Positions 11,421 through 28,999 of a stretch of DNA of 64,000 nucleotides are shown here, in pieces. The stretch's first letter is position 1, and every line of letters begins with the position of its first letter. Source of the stretch: Salminus brasiliensis (lineage: Eukaryota > Chordata > Actinopteri > Characiformes > Bryconidae); the NCBI RefSeq assembly GCF_030463535.1, contig NC_132892.1, forward strand, positions 34,908,262 to 34,972,261. The letters run 5' to 3'. A model generated the notes under the pieces. It had not been told where the DNA came from. It did not search any database and saw only the letters and a list, made by a program, of their open reading frames with translations. The translations under genes and the position numbers were made by a program.

Positions 11421-11926
11421 TTTTTGGCTTTTGTGCTCCCCCTGCTGGTGAGCTTTGCTTTCTGTGAGGATTCTGCCTCAGGGCTGTGATGAGATCTACA
11501 GAGTTGAATGTACAGGATCTACCCTGCATGCAACACACTGGATGTTACAAGCTTTATTCAGGGATTTTTAGTGTATATGGGGGCAAATATGCATCTCAGA
11601 TGCATATTTGAACAAACCTCCCTGAAACATCCCTTGGTCCTTGGTTTGGTGTAGTGTATTGGGTGATAACCACTTTTCCTCTGGCAGGCTACAGTTTAAT
11701 TCCCTGGACAAGGCCACCACTCTAATCCAGTAAGAGTCCTTGGGTAAGAATCCCAACTCGACATTCTCATACCTGTGTCTGCCCAATGCTCTAAATGTAC
11801 ATGTATGTTCTCAAGAAGCTACAATAACCATGCTATTCATTTCACCTGCTTGCTTAAGTCTTTCAGAGAAGAATGAATTTTTACAGGACATTGAATCTGT
11901 ACAGTATCGGCTGACGATTTGGCTTG
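11421..11926 (+). pseudogene. Decayed MFAP4-like exons 2 and 3
   Basis: The segment 11421-11560 matches exon 2: TTTGTGCTCCCCCTGCTGGT and later AGGATCTACCCTGCATGCAA, with internal deletions. The segment 11857-11926 matches exon 3 of copy 3: TCTTTCAGAGAAGAATGAAT, then TTTACAGGACATTGAATC and a terminal GGCTTGGTGAG that mirrors CTGGCTGGGTGAG at the true donor. Spacing between the two is like that in live copies. Frames are broken and no later exons are seen, so this is a dead unit. Confidence 0.65.
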
Positions 11927-12139
11927 GTGAGATCGGTCAAAAAGTTGATTAGGTACATTTATTAGAGGAGAACGTCTACCTGCTGACACAGAGGAGGAAC
12001 CATCAGATGAGAATGACCTCCTGCAGGAGGTTCATGCCCAGTGCATGCTAATGGCTGTGGGTGCTGAGGCCACTGGCTACCAAATAGATGTTTAGGAGTT
12101 CATAGATGGAGAAGCAGATGAGAGCAAGGGTGTAAGCTT

Positions 12140-12330
12140 GGGTTGAACAATACACTGATCACCCATAACATTACAACTACCGCCAAAACAAGTCTGACCG
12201 CTTGAAGCATGGACTCCACAGGACCTCTGGAGGTGTCCTGTGGTATCTGGCACCAAGACTAAAGTTAGCAGAAGGTGCTGTAAGTTATAAAGTGGGCCCT
12301 CCAAGAGCATCTATCGTTAGCAGCAGGTCC
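12140..12330 (-). mobile_element. Tc1/IS630-type transposon fragment
   Basis: It starts with a terminal motif seen in many fish elements (CTGATCACCCATAACATTAC). On the minus strand it encodes LVPDTTGHLQRSCGVHAS, a conserved stretch of a widespread fish Tc1-like family. The rest of the element is missing. Similar end motifs lie at about 54530 and 62366. Confidence 0.55.
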
Positions 12331-12738
12331 TTTATGTCCTGTGAGTTGTAATGTCAGGACCAGGCTAACTTTAGAGCCTAAAAACTGTCCTAAAAATACG
12401 CTTATGTCATTTCAAGGGAAAAATTAGCCAAGAGATGGCTTCTTTTGTTGCAGAAACAAGGTCTACTCTTCTGGGAAGGTTCAACACTAGATGTCACATT
12501 GCTGTGAGGAGGATTTGCTTGCATTCAACCCCACAACAGCGAGAGCATCAGTGAGGTCAGTGAGGATGTTGGATGGTTAGTTCTGCCATGCCACTTCATC
12601 CCCAAGGAATTGGATGGAGCACCATCATCACTCCAGAGAACACTATAGCACAACAGTGACCGTAGGCTGCTCCAGAATGTCCTGATCTTGTGTGGATTGT
12701 TCTTAGTGCTCTTCCAGGAAGCCTGTTAAAGCAAAGTT

Positions 12739-13126
12739 CACTGTATGGACAAAAGTATAGGGACATCTGCTCATTCATTGTCACTTCTTAAATCAAGGAT
12801 ATTAAAAAGAGTTGATTCTGCTTTTGTTGTGAGGATTTCATCACCCCACCTCATCCACAACTCCCCACCTCATCCCAAAAGCACTGGACTACTGCAAGTA
12901 CTCCCACCTGCCTGATCTTCCATTGTGTGCATCAGGCCCTTCTAGATAGGAGTGACACGACTCATCTGTAACAATCACTCAAACCCTCACAGCAATGCTC
13001 CTCCTCCAAAATCTAGTAGAAAGTCTTCTTATCTGGACAGTAGAGACAGTCACTCCAACGGAAGCAGGATAAACTCAGAAGAAACAATGAAGGAACCGAT
13101 GTCTCAATACTTTTGTCCATATAGTG
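12739..13126. mobile_element. MITE with ~29 bp inverted ends
   Basis: The left end CACTGTATGGACAAAAGTAT and the right end ATACTTTTGTCCATATAGTG are inverted copies with about three differences over 29 bp. The inside is noncoding and includes CCTCATCCACAACTCCCC, typical of a high-copy fish MITE. A paralogous copy of its right half is at 25670-25815. Confidence 0.75.
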
Positions 13127-13234
13127 TCTATATAGAGCAAAGTGTCTTTCCTCTTTGGAGATTAGTGTCTGTACGGTTCCTGACAAACAAAAGTAAACCT
13201 CCTCAGCTCATTGCTGGGGATATTTGGGAGTATA

Positions 13235-14468
<1,234 letters not shown>

Positions 14469-14639
14469 TACACCCACTACACAGCATCCCGTTCTATTGG
14501 TTAGTGCTAGAAGTGAACCCCTGGGTTAGCAATGGGTGCACCTTAAAGCAGTTTAACTCACTAATTGGGTGGGTGTCTGGATACTTTTGGACAGGTAGTT
14601 CAGGGACAACTATATAAACAGACTCTCCAAAAGATTTTC

Positions 14640-14970
14640 AAGCACTGGAAATGTCCTCCTACACCAGTGCTCCTTAATCCTGCTGCTGGAGAGCCACCGT
14701 ATTGCACAGCTTCAGTCACCCCTGACCCCACACACTTGGCCAGCGATATGCTGCGTGTGGTATGCATGAGGTATGTATCTTTCTCAGACGCATTTCTGGA
14801 AGCATGGGTCTGTCTTACAGGAATACACAGCTTCCTCATGCTCTGCAAGTTTGTGTTTTTGATAAAGGCAAGTGAAGCGTTCAGTCATGAGAGTGGCCTT
14901 TACTGCACCCAGTTTGTTCCTCTAAAGCTCACACCCTCTTTCCCTCCAGGATATGTGATTGTTCTATTCT
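14640..14970. repeat. Duplicated intergenic segment, copy A
   Basis: The stretch starting ACACCAGTGCTCCTTAATCC and continuing through GAATACACAGCTTCCTCATG recurs almost unchanged at 26080-26345. It belongs to the large unit duplication that produced the upstream regions of MFAP4-like genes 4 and 5. The opening motif is shared with a common fish repeat. Stop-free frames here are not supported as genes. Confidence 0.8.
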
Positions 14971-15019
14971 GTTTTTGATTGTGTGTGAATTGTTTATAAG
15001 GAAACCTAAGAACCTCAGG

Positions 15020-15720
15020 TTTCCAGATACACCAAACAGATCAAATAAAATGTAAAAATAAAACAGGTTTAATAATGGTAAGAAATACAACAGCAATACA
15101 AATAAAATATTATATAATACAAGCAAATGAAAAAATGAAAATATATAAAAAAAGAATAAAAAAAGGTTTATTACATAGACTCAATAAAGGCTTGATTCTT
15201 CCTATTATTATTATTATTATTATTAGGTGTGTAGTACTGTAGAACTCCATTTACTGTCCCTCTTATTATTTGACCTAATGTTAAAATAAACTGATTTGTC
15301 TGTTTTTCTGTTTTTCACAGTACACTTCACATGTAAAGTACCTGAAGTGTAAGTATAGTAAAATGGGTGATTTTAGAGAAAATAAAATAAGTAAAATAAA
15401 AAAAAGGTTTCATAATAGTAAGAATACAACAGCAATAATTTAAATAATTTAAAAAAGTAAATAATAGAAAATAGGTAAAGATAACATGAAGAAAAGAAGT
15501 TAAACTAAAACAGTTTAAACAGGACTAAAATAGTAGGAAAGTAACATTTTAAAAAAAAAACAGAAATACAACAGCAATAATAATAAAAATAAAAAAGTAA
15601 ATAATAGAATATATATAAAGATACTATGAAAAAAGACTAAAACAGTTACAAACAGGACTAAAATAGTAAGAAAGTAACATTTTAATAACATTTTTAAAAG
15701 AAATACAATAGCAATAATAA
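15020..15720. repeat. AT-rich degenerate tandem repeats
   Basis: Blocks with AAATACAACAGCAATAATAA, AGTAAATAATAGAATATATA and AACAGGACTAAAATAGTA recur three to four times with spacing near 110-130 bp. The region also has an (ATT)n run at about 15200-15224. No gene is seen here. Confidence 0.7.
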
Positions 15721-16259
15721 TAAATTAAAATGAGCGACTCAAGCTTTAGAGTAACTAAAGCTCAGTAAAAACTCAGAAATCAAGTGAAAGAAACTCATTA
15801 GAGCTGGTTTCGTACAGTCTGCCCTTCACAGTGAGCATGGAGGTAGTTTACTCCACCATCTGACTGACATGAGCCTTATAGATAAACCCAGCAACTGGTG
15901 AGTTTCCCACTTTCTCAAATAAAACAATGATGAGTACTGTGTGGATCTTCAGGTGTTTAGCTGCCTATACCTGCCTAACACCTTGATGGAAGGAAGGGTC
16001 CTGCATTTGAGATGTTCTTGTTGGTGTTGGACTGCTGAGTAAAATAGGTTCTACAGTTGATTAGCCAGGCCTTTGGTTGATGCTTTACTGTTAGGTCAAA
16101 TTATTGTGTACCTGACCACCTCCATGGGTTGTTTAATTGATTGGATCACAACTCGTCTCTGAGACGTGTCCCTTGTAGATGATTCTCATCTTTAGCTGAG
16201 AGCAGAGCTCTGTAGATCTTATCTTGTGTACTTGATCTTATCCTGGGAATTTCTGAGCC

Positions 16260-17110
16260 CTGATCACACATGTACATCAGGTCAGATGTCAGCAAGATAG
16301 GCATCTTGTTCATGTCAACTTTAAACCTAAACCCAGCAAAAAATGAGCTGCTGTACATCCCTGGAACTACAGGTCCTCGTCGCAATCTTGCCATCTCCTA
16401 CAAGAACTCCCTGGCCACTCCACCTGCAGAAGCACAAAGTCTTGTGGTAGTAGTTGATGACCATCCTGTTGAAAAAAAGCTAAAGCTAGTCAAGCAGGTT
16501 AAGCTGTTTGACCATGTTTTGGTTTGATGTTGTTTTAACTTCTAGACAACCAGTATGACCAGTATGACCAAATCATGACTGAATCAAATGCAACATATAC
16601 TGTGGTAGTCAGGAGCTCTTTTACCACTATAGGGTACATTTTTACCTGGACAAGCAGCTTTTCAACCACATTGGCTATCCAACACCAGCTTAGACCATGA
16701 AAAACACTCCAGGTGCTCATTTAATCTATCATTATCTCCTGGCTGGTCTTCCTTCCAGATCAGGGTGAAATGACTTGTCTTCAGTCTTCCCAAGTTCAGC
16801 CATGTAACCTCTCTGCTTAGTCTCCTGAGTGGTTTCCTGTAGTGGAACAACCCTAAAGCTGGCCAACGAAGCTAGAAAAGTCCAAGTCCTGATAGTAATG
16901 GTCACAACCTGATCTGTAAGAGTCCTTTGAGAATCAGATTTAGCTTGGTTTGACCCACCGTCCTTTAAGATACATGAAGCACAATCGTCTAGACTTTTCT
17001 TTCCTGAGGCCGAAGTGGTGGGATGAACTTGCCCTTGGTGTCTGAACATCTGGGTCCCTGTCTCCAAACGCCATCTAAAGCTCTGAAGCACTTTCAAGAG
17101 CTCCTAATTC
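16260..17110 (+). mobile_element. Decayed L2-type LINE reverse transcriptase, copy A
   Basis: Plus-strand translation in broken frames gives LNLNPAKNELLYIPGTTGP and AQSLVVVVDDHP, which resemble the stretch after the YADD box in L2-type LINEs. From 16700 on follow pieces matching the C-terminal domain (CCTGGCTGGTCTTCCTTCCA, later GGCCGAAGTGGTGGGATGAA). Related copies lie at 25085-25560 and 26640-27420, so this insertion predates the unit duplication. Confidence 0.75.
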
Positions 17111-17501
17111 AACCCTAATCGTGCACTCAATAAAGGCTGTGATTGCATTTAAAGATCTAACTTTGATTTCAGAGTCTGGAAGTAATGGTGTTTATCACCA
17201 TCTTATCAATCAACAAAGCAAAACTCTGTAGATCTCAGATTCATTACAACAGCTTTCTTTTGAAATTGTGTGGAAAAGGTACTTAACCCATCTTTCTCAA
17301 AGCGACTTAAACAATAATTTAACTCGACAAGATAATAATCATAAAAGCTCCTTTTCACTTTTGAGGAACTAAAGAGTACTAAACACATGTAAACAAAGTA
17401 GTAAGTGAATGCAGACAGACCAGACTGTCAGTGTTTTCTCATGTGCACTTACAAGAAACACTGGTTATCACCGAGACTGTCTAAGCAGCTCTGACCACAA
17501 C

Positions 17502-17532
17502 CCCCCCCCCCCCCCCCCCAAAAAAAAAAAAA
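17502..17532. repeat. Poly-C followed by poly-A
   Basis: About 17 C residues run directly into about 14 A residues. A homopolymer pair of this sort is hard to sequence, and its length should be treated as uncertain. Confidence 0.95.
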
Positions 17533-17679
17533 TTCATTACATGGAATTGCTGATGTTTTCCTTCTATGATTTTTTTTTTGTCTTTGACTCTCCAGTATAA
17601 ACTCTCTTGAATTTCTTGGTTCTTTATAGTATTTGTATAGTATAGTATTCCTGAACTCAACAGTAACTGGTTTTGATAT

Positions 17680-17960
17680 TTGTTCTTGGACTTATCTTTG
17701 ACTAGATGGTGTTATTACTTTAAGTCATCTTCTTGGACTCACTTTGGACTCAAATTATATTAGTTTTTGGACTCATCTTTGTCTTGCTGGTATTTGTTCT
17801 TGGACTCACTTTGGACTCTGTGGTGTGTTCTGGGACTTGTCTTGGTCTCAACAGCATTTTACAGCATTTGATTTCAGACCTGGGAATGAGTGGTATATTT
17901 GGACTTGTCTTGGTCACTTGTCCTGGCTTTGTTTCTTGATCCTGGACTAAATAGACTTTT
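17680..17960. repeat. Degenerate 'TTGGACTC' minisatellite upstream of gene 4
   Basis: Imperfect units of the form TATTTGTTCTTGGACTCA with spacing near 30-40 bp. The same motif family recurs upstream of gene 5 (27030-27260 and 28080-28280), upstream of gene 6 (38880-39100) and as an orphan array at 45940-46375. It is thus a marker of the duplicated unit. Confidence 0.75.
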
Positions 17961-18263
17961 AGAGTTTAAGACATCCATTACTCGGCCAGCATTGCTTTTT
18001 TTAAAAGTATTCTGCCCAGCTAAGCTTACCTACAGAATGAATACGATGTTTATATAAGTATAAATATGTTGTATTATATGCTGGTAATTCAATTTTCATA
18101 AAATATGAAAATGAAAAACTGAGAATATACATTGTAATCAACTAAATCAAACACAGGTGTTGAACAGGTATGCTAACAACCAAATGCAACAGAGCAGCAC
18201 TATCCAGATGATAGTAACAACAACTAATCTCAACAATGATGACCTGCCAGGTCTTTTGGGAAA

Positions 18264-18396
18264 TTACGTCACAGTTTTTTTGCATGAAAAAGCCCAGATG
18301 TCTGTCAGATTACTGGATCCTATAAAAAGAGCTGTCTAACTGTGCTGTGCTTATCTGCAGTGCTGTAGATGAACCTGTAATCTTCTGTAATCACAG
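18264..18396 (+). promoter_or_regulatory. Promoter and untranslated exon 1 of MFAP4-like gene 4
   Basis: A cAMP-response-type site TTACGTCA is at 18264-18271 and a TATA box TATAAAAAG at 18321-18329. An untranslated exon follows, starting near 18350 by inference and ending at 18396 before donor GTAAGT. A GATA-type TTATCT lies near 18353. The block is conserved at genes 5 and 6, which supports function. Confidence 0.75.
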
Positions 18397-18708
18397 GTAA
18401 GTGTTGCAAATAAAAAGGGTTAATTATCCATATTAATTACTTATATTTCTCTTGAGATACTTTTGCAGCAAATTATCCATGTCTGCTTTCTGTATTTTAG
18501 GTTTATTTTTATTCATTATTTTTATAATGTAAACAAACACTACAGTACTTTACTGTATTCCTTAAATACTCTTGAGCAACAAGTCTTTGCATTTTGTAGT
18601 GCTGGGGAAAAGACTTTGCAGCATTAATTGCATCATTATTTATTGATTATTTTACTAATAGACTAATGTACTAACTATCTATTTTTTTTTTTATCTCACA
18701 GGAGAGCA

Positions 18709-23256
<4,548 letters not shown>

Positions 23257-23611
23257 AAGTAGCAGCATAGCCCATAACCCATAACTGATTTTTGCTGCCA
23301 GATTACTTCAACCCATTCATTCATTCGACTCTGATAGTCAGGGATGGATCACTTACCCAACTGTAGAAGCTGATTTCTGATACCTGAGCGGTGGTTTAGG
23401 GCTGATCTCTGAATATAAGAATGAGCTGGACGTCATATAGAGTCTGCAGGTCAGTGTGGTGGGTAGACTGGTGCTGTCTAGATGGCTTTGGTTCATTTTA
23501 CTAATGTTAATCAAATATTTCTGCCTTAATGAGTATCGCATGATCTGCACTGCTTCATGTGCTTCAGTTCAACACTGTTAAACACAGAATTCCCAGAATC
23601 ATAAATCTCTA

Positions 23612-23617
23612 AATAAA
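23612..23617 (+). other. Polyadenylation signal of MFAP4-like gene 4
   Basis: AATAAA lies 356 bp after the stop codon, within a 3' stretch conserved in position with genes 5 and 6. Confidence 0.6.
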
Positions 23618-23769
23618 ATAACTGTGTGTAAAAGGTGCTCTCCTCTTTCACTGTGTGTTTTAATGATCTGTGTAGTTCTGGGTTGGTATTTTGGTGTGGG
23701 TTTGACGTCTTTGAGATTCGGGTCCAAGTTGACGTATTGCATATTTTTATGGAGGAGCTTCAGAAGCAC

Positions 23770-23990
23770 TCATCAACACTGTTCGAGGTTCTACTGGATT
23801 AAGGTCCGGTGACTGGGAAAAACTGAACTCCTCATGTTCATGATACCAGTTTAAGAGACTTCTGCTGTGTGGTATGCTGCATCATCATGCTGGAAATGAC
23901 CATTAGAACATGGGTAATAAGTCGTATAGGGGAGGCACTGGTCAGCAGCAATTCTCAAACAGTCTGAGAAATCATGTAAATATGAATACT
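23770..23990 (-). mobile_element. Tc1-like transposase relic
   Basis: On the minus strand, TTCCAGCATGATGATGCAGC and the inverse of AACTCCTCATGTTCATGATA recall the segment with the second catalytic Asp of a common fish Tc1-like family. It is short, broken and without ends. Confidence 0.45.
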
Positions 23991-24799
23991 AATAATAATA
24001 ATAATAATAGTATATTTACTATTAATAATAGAAACGTCAAGTCAATGTAAAAAGATTTTGTTCAGAGTCTTTTTGGAGCATTTCTATTGGTCCATTCATT
24101 CTGAAACTTTTATTAGAATTTATTAATTTTTATTACTTTGAGCGAGGTGTTATGGTTCATATTATAGCATTGATATGTAATATGTAAAGCTAGCTCCCAA
24201 CATCACATATACAATGCTAAAATTAAATTAAATTAAGGATGGTTCATGTGCTTTAGAAAAGCATTCATGTTTATAATTGAATTGAATTAAAGTCAGTTCC
24301 CCATCCGTCCACTGGGGGTCAGTAGAAGCGTGAAGAAGTGAGGTAGTTAGTTATCTCTCACATGACTCCCACATGACTCCCTTGACCAAGTTCTGGGCCT
24401 AACATGCCAGTACAACTTTATTTTTTTATTTTTTTATTTTATTTATTTATTAAATTTATTTTGCATTTTAAAATCAACTGATTAACCCTTAACACTCCAG
24501 GGCGTATCACACACTAAGGTGTATTCATCAGTAACTACAGGGACTTCTGTACAGACTGGTGGGGCTCTTCTTTAGTAATAGAAGTTGTTGTACACTTTTG
24601 GATGTACCTTTTTTAGAGGTTATAATAACAGTAACTCATATTGTACTGATTGGTCTGGGAGCATAATGGGCCGTTAAACACAATTATTATTCCAGTGACC
24701 CTTAAAGGAGCGAACATATTGTGTGATACCTCTGCCGTATCACCCACTTCTATAATCATACACCTGAAATTTGGCAGAGATAAGACTTGTGTTTAATTT

Positions 24800-24990
24800 T
24801 ATGAACAAAAGTATTGGGACACATGCTCATTTGAAATCAAGGACCGCCTCATCATCCCCAACCCCCCAATTCATCCCAAACGTTTTTAACCATTCCAGAG
24901 AACACAGTTCCTCCACTGCTCTACAGCTCCTCAATGCTGGGGGCTTTATACCCCTCTAGCCCACGCCTGGCATTATTAGGCAGCATGGAG
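24800..24990. mobile_element. MITE fragment
   Basis: Starts with ATGAACAAAAGTATTGGGAC, like the end of the MITE at 12739, then shows CCTCATCATCCCCAACCCCC and TGCTGGGGGCTTTATACCCC. The far end is lost. Confidence 0.6.
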
Positions 24991-25084
24991 CCAAAGGGGC
25001 CTGATGTTGATCTGCTTGCACTTACTTATCACAGTCGACAAGCACTCTAATCACATGTGCACGTAAAGCACTGTCCACTTATCA

Positions 25085-26060
25085 AAAGGTCATCCAGGTT
25101 GTCAGCAAGATAAGCATCTCGTCATGGACGGCAGCCCATAACCTAAATCTTAACCCCAGCCAGAATGAGCTGCTGTACATCCCTGGAACTTCAGGTCCTC
25201 ATCACAATCTTGCCATCTCCTTCAAGAACTCTCTGGTCACTCCATCTGCAGAAGCACAAAGCCTTGGGGTAGTTGTGGATGACCACCCTGCTGAAAACAG
25301 TCTGGACTGGTCAGGCTGGTTGACCATTTTAGCATAGGGTTATGGGATGGTTTAGCTGTCTACAGTCAGCCTGGCCAAGATCAACCTGGTCAACCTGACC
25401 AAGCTAGACAAGTATGACCAGCTTGACCAGATATCAAGAGCTGGTTTACCAGTATAGGGTATGTTTTTGTCGGGATGGTCAGCAAACCATCTTAGACCAT
25501 GAAGATAAAGGATTTGCTCTCTAGAGAGGTCCTCATATTCCCTTTACTCCCTCTTCATCTCAAGACTTGACTCCCAACCTGCCTGATCTTCCACTGTGTG
25601 CATCAGGCCCTTCAGCTGATACTGCTGATCTAGATAATAGCGACATGACTCATCTGTCACAATCAATCAAATCCTCACAGCTATGTTCCTCCTGCAAATT
25701 CTAGTAGAAAGTCTTCTTATCTGGACAGTACAGACAGTTACTGCAACAAAAGCAGGATAAACTCAGAAGAAACAATGAAGGAACCGATGTCCCAATACTT
25801 TTGTCCATATAGTGTCTATATAGAGCAAAGTGTCTTTCCTCTTTGGAGATTAGTGTCTGTATGGTTCCTGACAAACCAACGTGAACCTCCTCAGCTCAAT
25901 GCTGGGGATATTTGGGAGCGTAAATCTGCTCCACAGCATTCCGTTCTATTGGTCAGTGCTGTGACCAAAAGTGAACCCCTGGGTCAGCAATGGGTGCACC
26001 TTAAAGTAGCTTAACTCACTAATTGGGTGGGTGTCTGGATACTTTTGGACAGGACTCTCC
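25085..26060 (+). mobile_element. L2-type LINE piece and MITE pieces, duplicate of 12.9-14.6 and 16.3 kb
   Basis: The stretch 25085-25300 encodes NPSQNELLYIPGTSGP-like and AEAQSLGVVVDDHP stretches, an L2-type relic. From 25560 on the sequence parallels 12910-13232, then continues at 25918 with the flank found at 14471-14593. It therefore preserves the site before the Tc1 insertion at 13235. Confidence 0.75.
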
Positions 26061-26079
26061 AAAAGAGAGAAATGTCCTC

Positions 26080-26345
26080 CTACACCAGTGCTCCTTAATC
26101 CTGCTGCTGGAGAGCCACCGTATTGCACAGCTTCAGTCACCCCTGACCCCACACACCTGGCCAGCGGTATGCTGCATGTGGTATGCATGAGGTATGTATC
26201 TTTCTCAGACGCATTTCTGGCAGCATGGGTCTGTCTTACAGGAATACACAGCTTCCTCATGCTCTGCAAGTTTGTGTTTATGATAAAGGCAAGTGAAGGT
26301 TTCAGTTTGTTCCTCTAAAGCTCACACCCTCTTTCCCTCCAGGAT
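26080..26345. repeat. Duplicated intergenic segment, copy B
   Basis: Near-identical to 14655-14960, with a few substitutions and a deletion near 26305. Part of the unit duplication upstream of gene 5. Confidence 0.8.
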
Positions 26346-26639
26346 ACCTGAAAGTTCTATTCTGCCTTTGATTGTCTTTGATAAGGAAACATAAGAACCC
26401 CAGGATTCCAGATACACCAATGCCAAAACATCCTCAGTTTCAGGTTATGTGATGATAAATAGCCATAGTCGAGATCAGTCAGTCATTCATCAACTGCAGA
26501 GGTTCTGCAGTTGATGAGTAGCCGGGCCTTTGGTTGATGCTTTACTGTTAGGTGGTCAAATTATTGCATACCTGACCACCTCCATGGGTTGTTTGATTGA
26601 TTTGATCACAACTGGTCTCTGAGACGTGTCCCTTGCAGA

Positions 26640-27420
26640 TGATGCTTATCTTTAGCTGAGGGCAGAACTCTGCAGATCTTATCTTGGGGATTTCTGAGCT
26701 GGATTTCTCCTCTACAACCTCAGAAGAACTCAGGCTTTTCTCTCTAGGGAGGTCACCCAGGTGCTCATTCAGTCCATCGTCATCTCAAGACTTGACTACT
26801 GGAACTCCCTCCTGGCTGGTCTTCCTTCCAGATCAGGGCGAAATGGCTCGTCTTCAGCCATGTAACCTCTCTGCTTAGTCTCCTGAGTGGTTTCCTGTAG
26901 TGGAACGTCAGATTCAAAACCCTAAAAGCTGGCCAACAAAACTAGAACAGTCCAAGTCCAGGTGGTAATGGTCACAACCTGATCTGTAAGAGTCCTTTGA
27001 GAATCAGATTCAGCTCGGTTTGACCCACGCTGATTTGGTTTGTTCTTGGACTGATTTTGGACTGGATGGTATTTGTTCTTGGACTTGTCTTGGTCTCAAC
27101 AGCATTTGCTGTCACACACACACATCTTACACTCTGTGGTGTTTGATTTCAGACCTGTCTTGGAATACAGTGGTACATTTTTTATATTTAATGGACTTGT
27201 CTTGGCTGCTTTGTCTTGGTCACTTGTCCAGGCTTTGGTTTATGGTCTTGATATTATTTGTCCACCCACCACCCTTTAAGATACATGAAACACAATATTC
27301 TAGACTTCAGTCCTGAGACCGAGGAACTTGCCCTTGGTGTCTGAACAGCTGGGTCCCTGTCTTCAAACATCATCTAAAGCTCTGAAGCTCCTTCAGGAGC
27401 TCCTAATTCAACACTAATCT
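26640..27420 (+). mobile_element. Decayed L2-type LINE, copy B
   Basis: Parallels the relic at 16140-17110: TGGCTGGTCTTCCTTCCAGA, then TGACCCACGCTGATTTGG, interrupted by 'TTGGACTC' minisatellite (27030-27260), then the LINE C-terminal part again (27265-27420). The minisatellite insertion distinguishes it from copy A. Confidence 0.65.
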
Positions 27421-28539
27421 TGCACTCGTTAAAGGCTGTGTTTGCAATTAAAGCTCTAACTTTGATTTCAGAGTCTGGAAGTAATGGTGTTTATCACCGT
27501 ACTATCAATCAACTCTTGCTCTTAACAAAGCAAAACTCTGTAGATCTCAGATTCATTACAACAGCTTTCTTTCAAAATTGTGCAGAAAGGCCTTTCATTT
27601 TTTTACTTTTAAGGAACTAAGGAGTACTAAACACATGTAAACAAAGTAGTATGTGAATGCAGACAGACCAGACTGTCAGTGTTTTCTCGTGTAGATGTGC
27701 ACTGGATATCAAAGAGACTGTCTGAGCACGGATTTCCCTGAAACTATTAAAAAAAAAAGTCAGAAGAAAAGTCATTACATAGACTTGATAAAGGCATGTT
27801 TTCGTCCCATTATCATGATCTTTATTTTTTATTTATTATTAAAAGTATTCGGTTTGTAGAGCTGTAGAAATCCATTAACTATCCCTTTTAAACTATGTCA
27901 TGTAATTAACAATATATGTATAATGAATGTTCAAATAAGCAGTACTAATATGTGTGTGTTTCACAGAAACCTTCACATGAAAAGTACCTGAAGTGTACAT
28001 TTAGTAAAATGAGTAATTTTGTCGTAGACTCTACAGTATAAACTCAGATTTCTCTTAAATTTTATAGTATTCGTTCCTGAATGGTATTTGTTCTTGAACT
28101 CATTGTGAACTCTATGGTATTTGTTTTTGGACTTGTCTTAGACTAGATGGTATTTATACTTGACCTGTCTTGGAATAAATGCTACATTTTGTATATTTTA
28201 TGGACTTGTCTTGGCTACTTTGTTTTGATCACTTGTCCAGGCTTTGGACTGAGGCCCAGTCTTGGACTCAATACACTGAATTTAGGACATTAATTACTTG
28301 GCTACAGCACTGCATAAAAGCATTCTGCCCAGCTATGGTCATCTGCAGAACAAATATGTTAGCTGGAAATCCAATTTGTGTGAAAGATTAAAATGAAAAA
28401 CTGAGAAGATACACTGCAATCAACCCAATCAGACACCATGTTTTGTATGCTGGTGTTGAACAGGTACCAGGTATCCAGATACCAGAACTAGATATCAATC
28501 TAATCTCAGCAATGATGACCTGCCAGATGACCTGCCGAT

Positions 28540-28671
28540 TTACGTCACAGTTTTTACATGAAAAACCCCAAGACCTCTGTCAGATTACTGGATCCTATAA
28601 AAAGAGCTGTCCAACTGTGCTGTGCTTATCTGCAGTGCTGTAGATGAACCTGTAGACTACAGTAATCACAG
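28540..28671 (+). promoter_or_regulatory. Promoter and untranslated exon 1 of MFAP4-like gene 5
   Basis: TTACGTCA is at 28540-28547 and TATAAAAAG at 28596-28604; the untranslated exon ends at 28671 before GTAAGT. Sequence from the response element to the donor is nearly the same as at gene 4. Confidence 0.75.
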
Positions 28672-28999
28672 GTAAGTCTTGCAAATAAAACACATTATAT
28701 ATCCATATTAATTGATAATTTTCCTCCTGAATATTTGATATTTTTGCAGCAAATTATCCATGTTTTCTGTATTTTTATGTCTATTATTTTGTTACTTCTA
28801 AAAATAAAAAAACACACAAGAGTATCTAATGTATATGTTTTGTAGCACTGAGGAAAATACGTTCCAGCATTATTTGCATCATTATTCTTCATTTTAATTT
28901 TACTCTTTAAAATCTGAAATTATAACCTAAATGCAAAACATAGTTTTCTGAGATGCAATCTTATTTTCTTTTTTATTAACAAAGCAAACTATTTGAGGA

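Noticed and set aside
14565-14978. 137-codon plus-strand frame
   Set aside because: Falls in a duplicated repeat segment (also at 26.1 kb) where the frame is not conserved.
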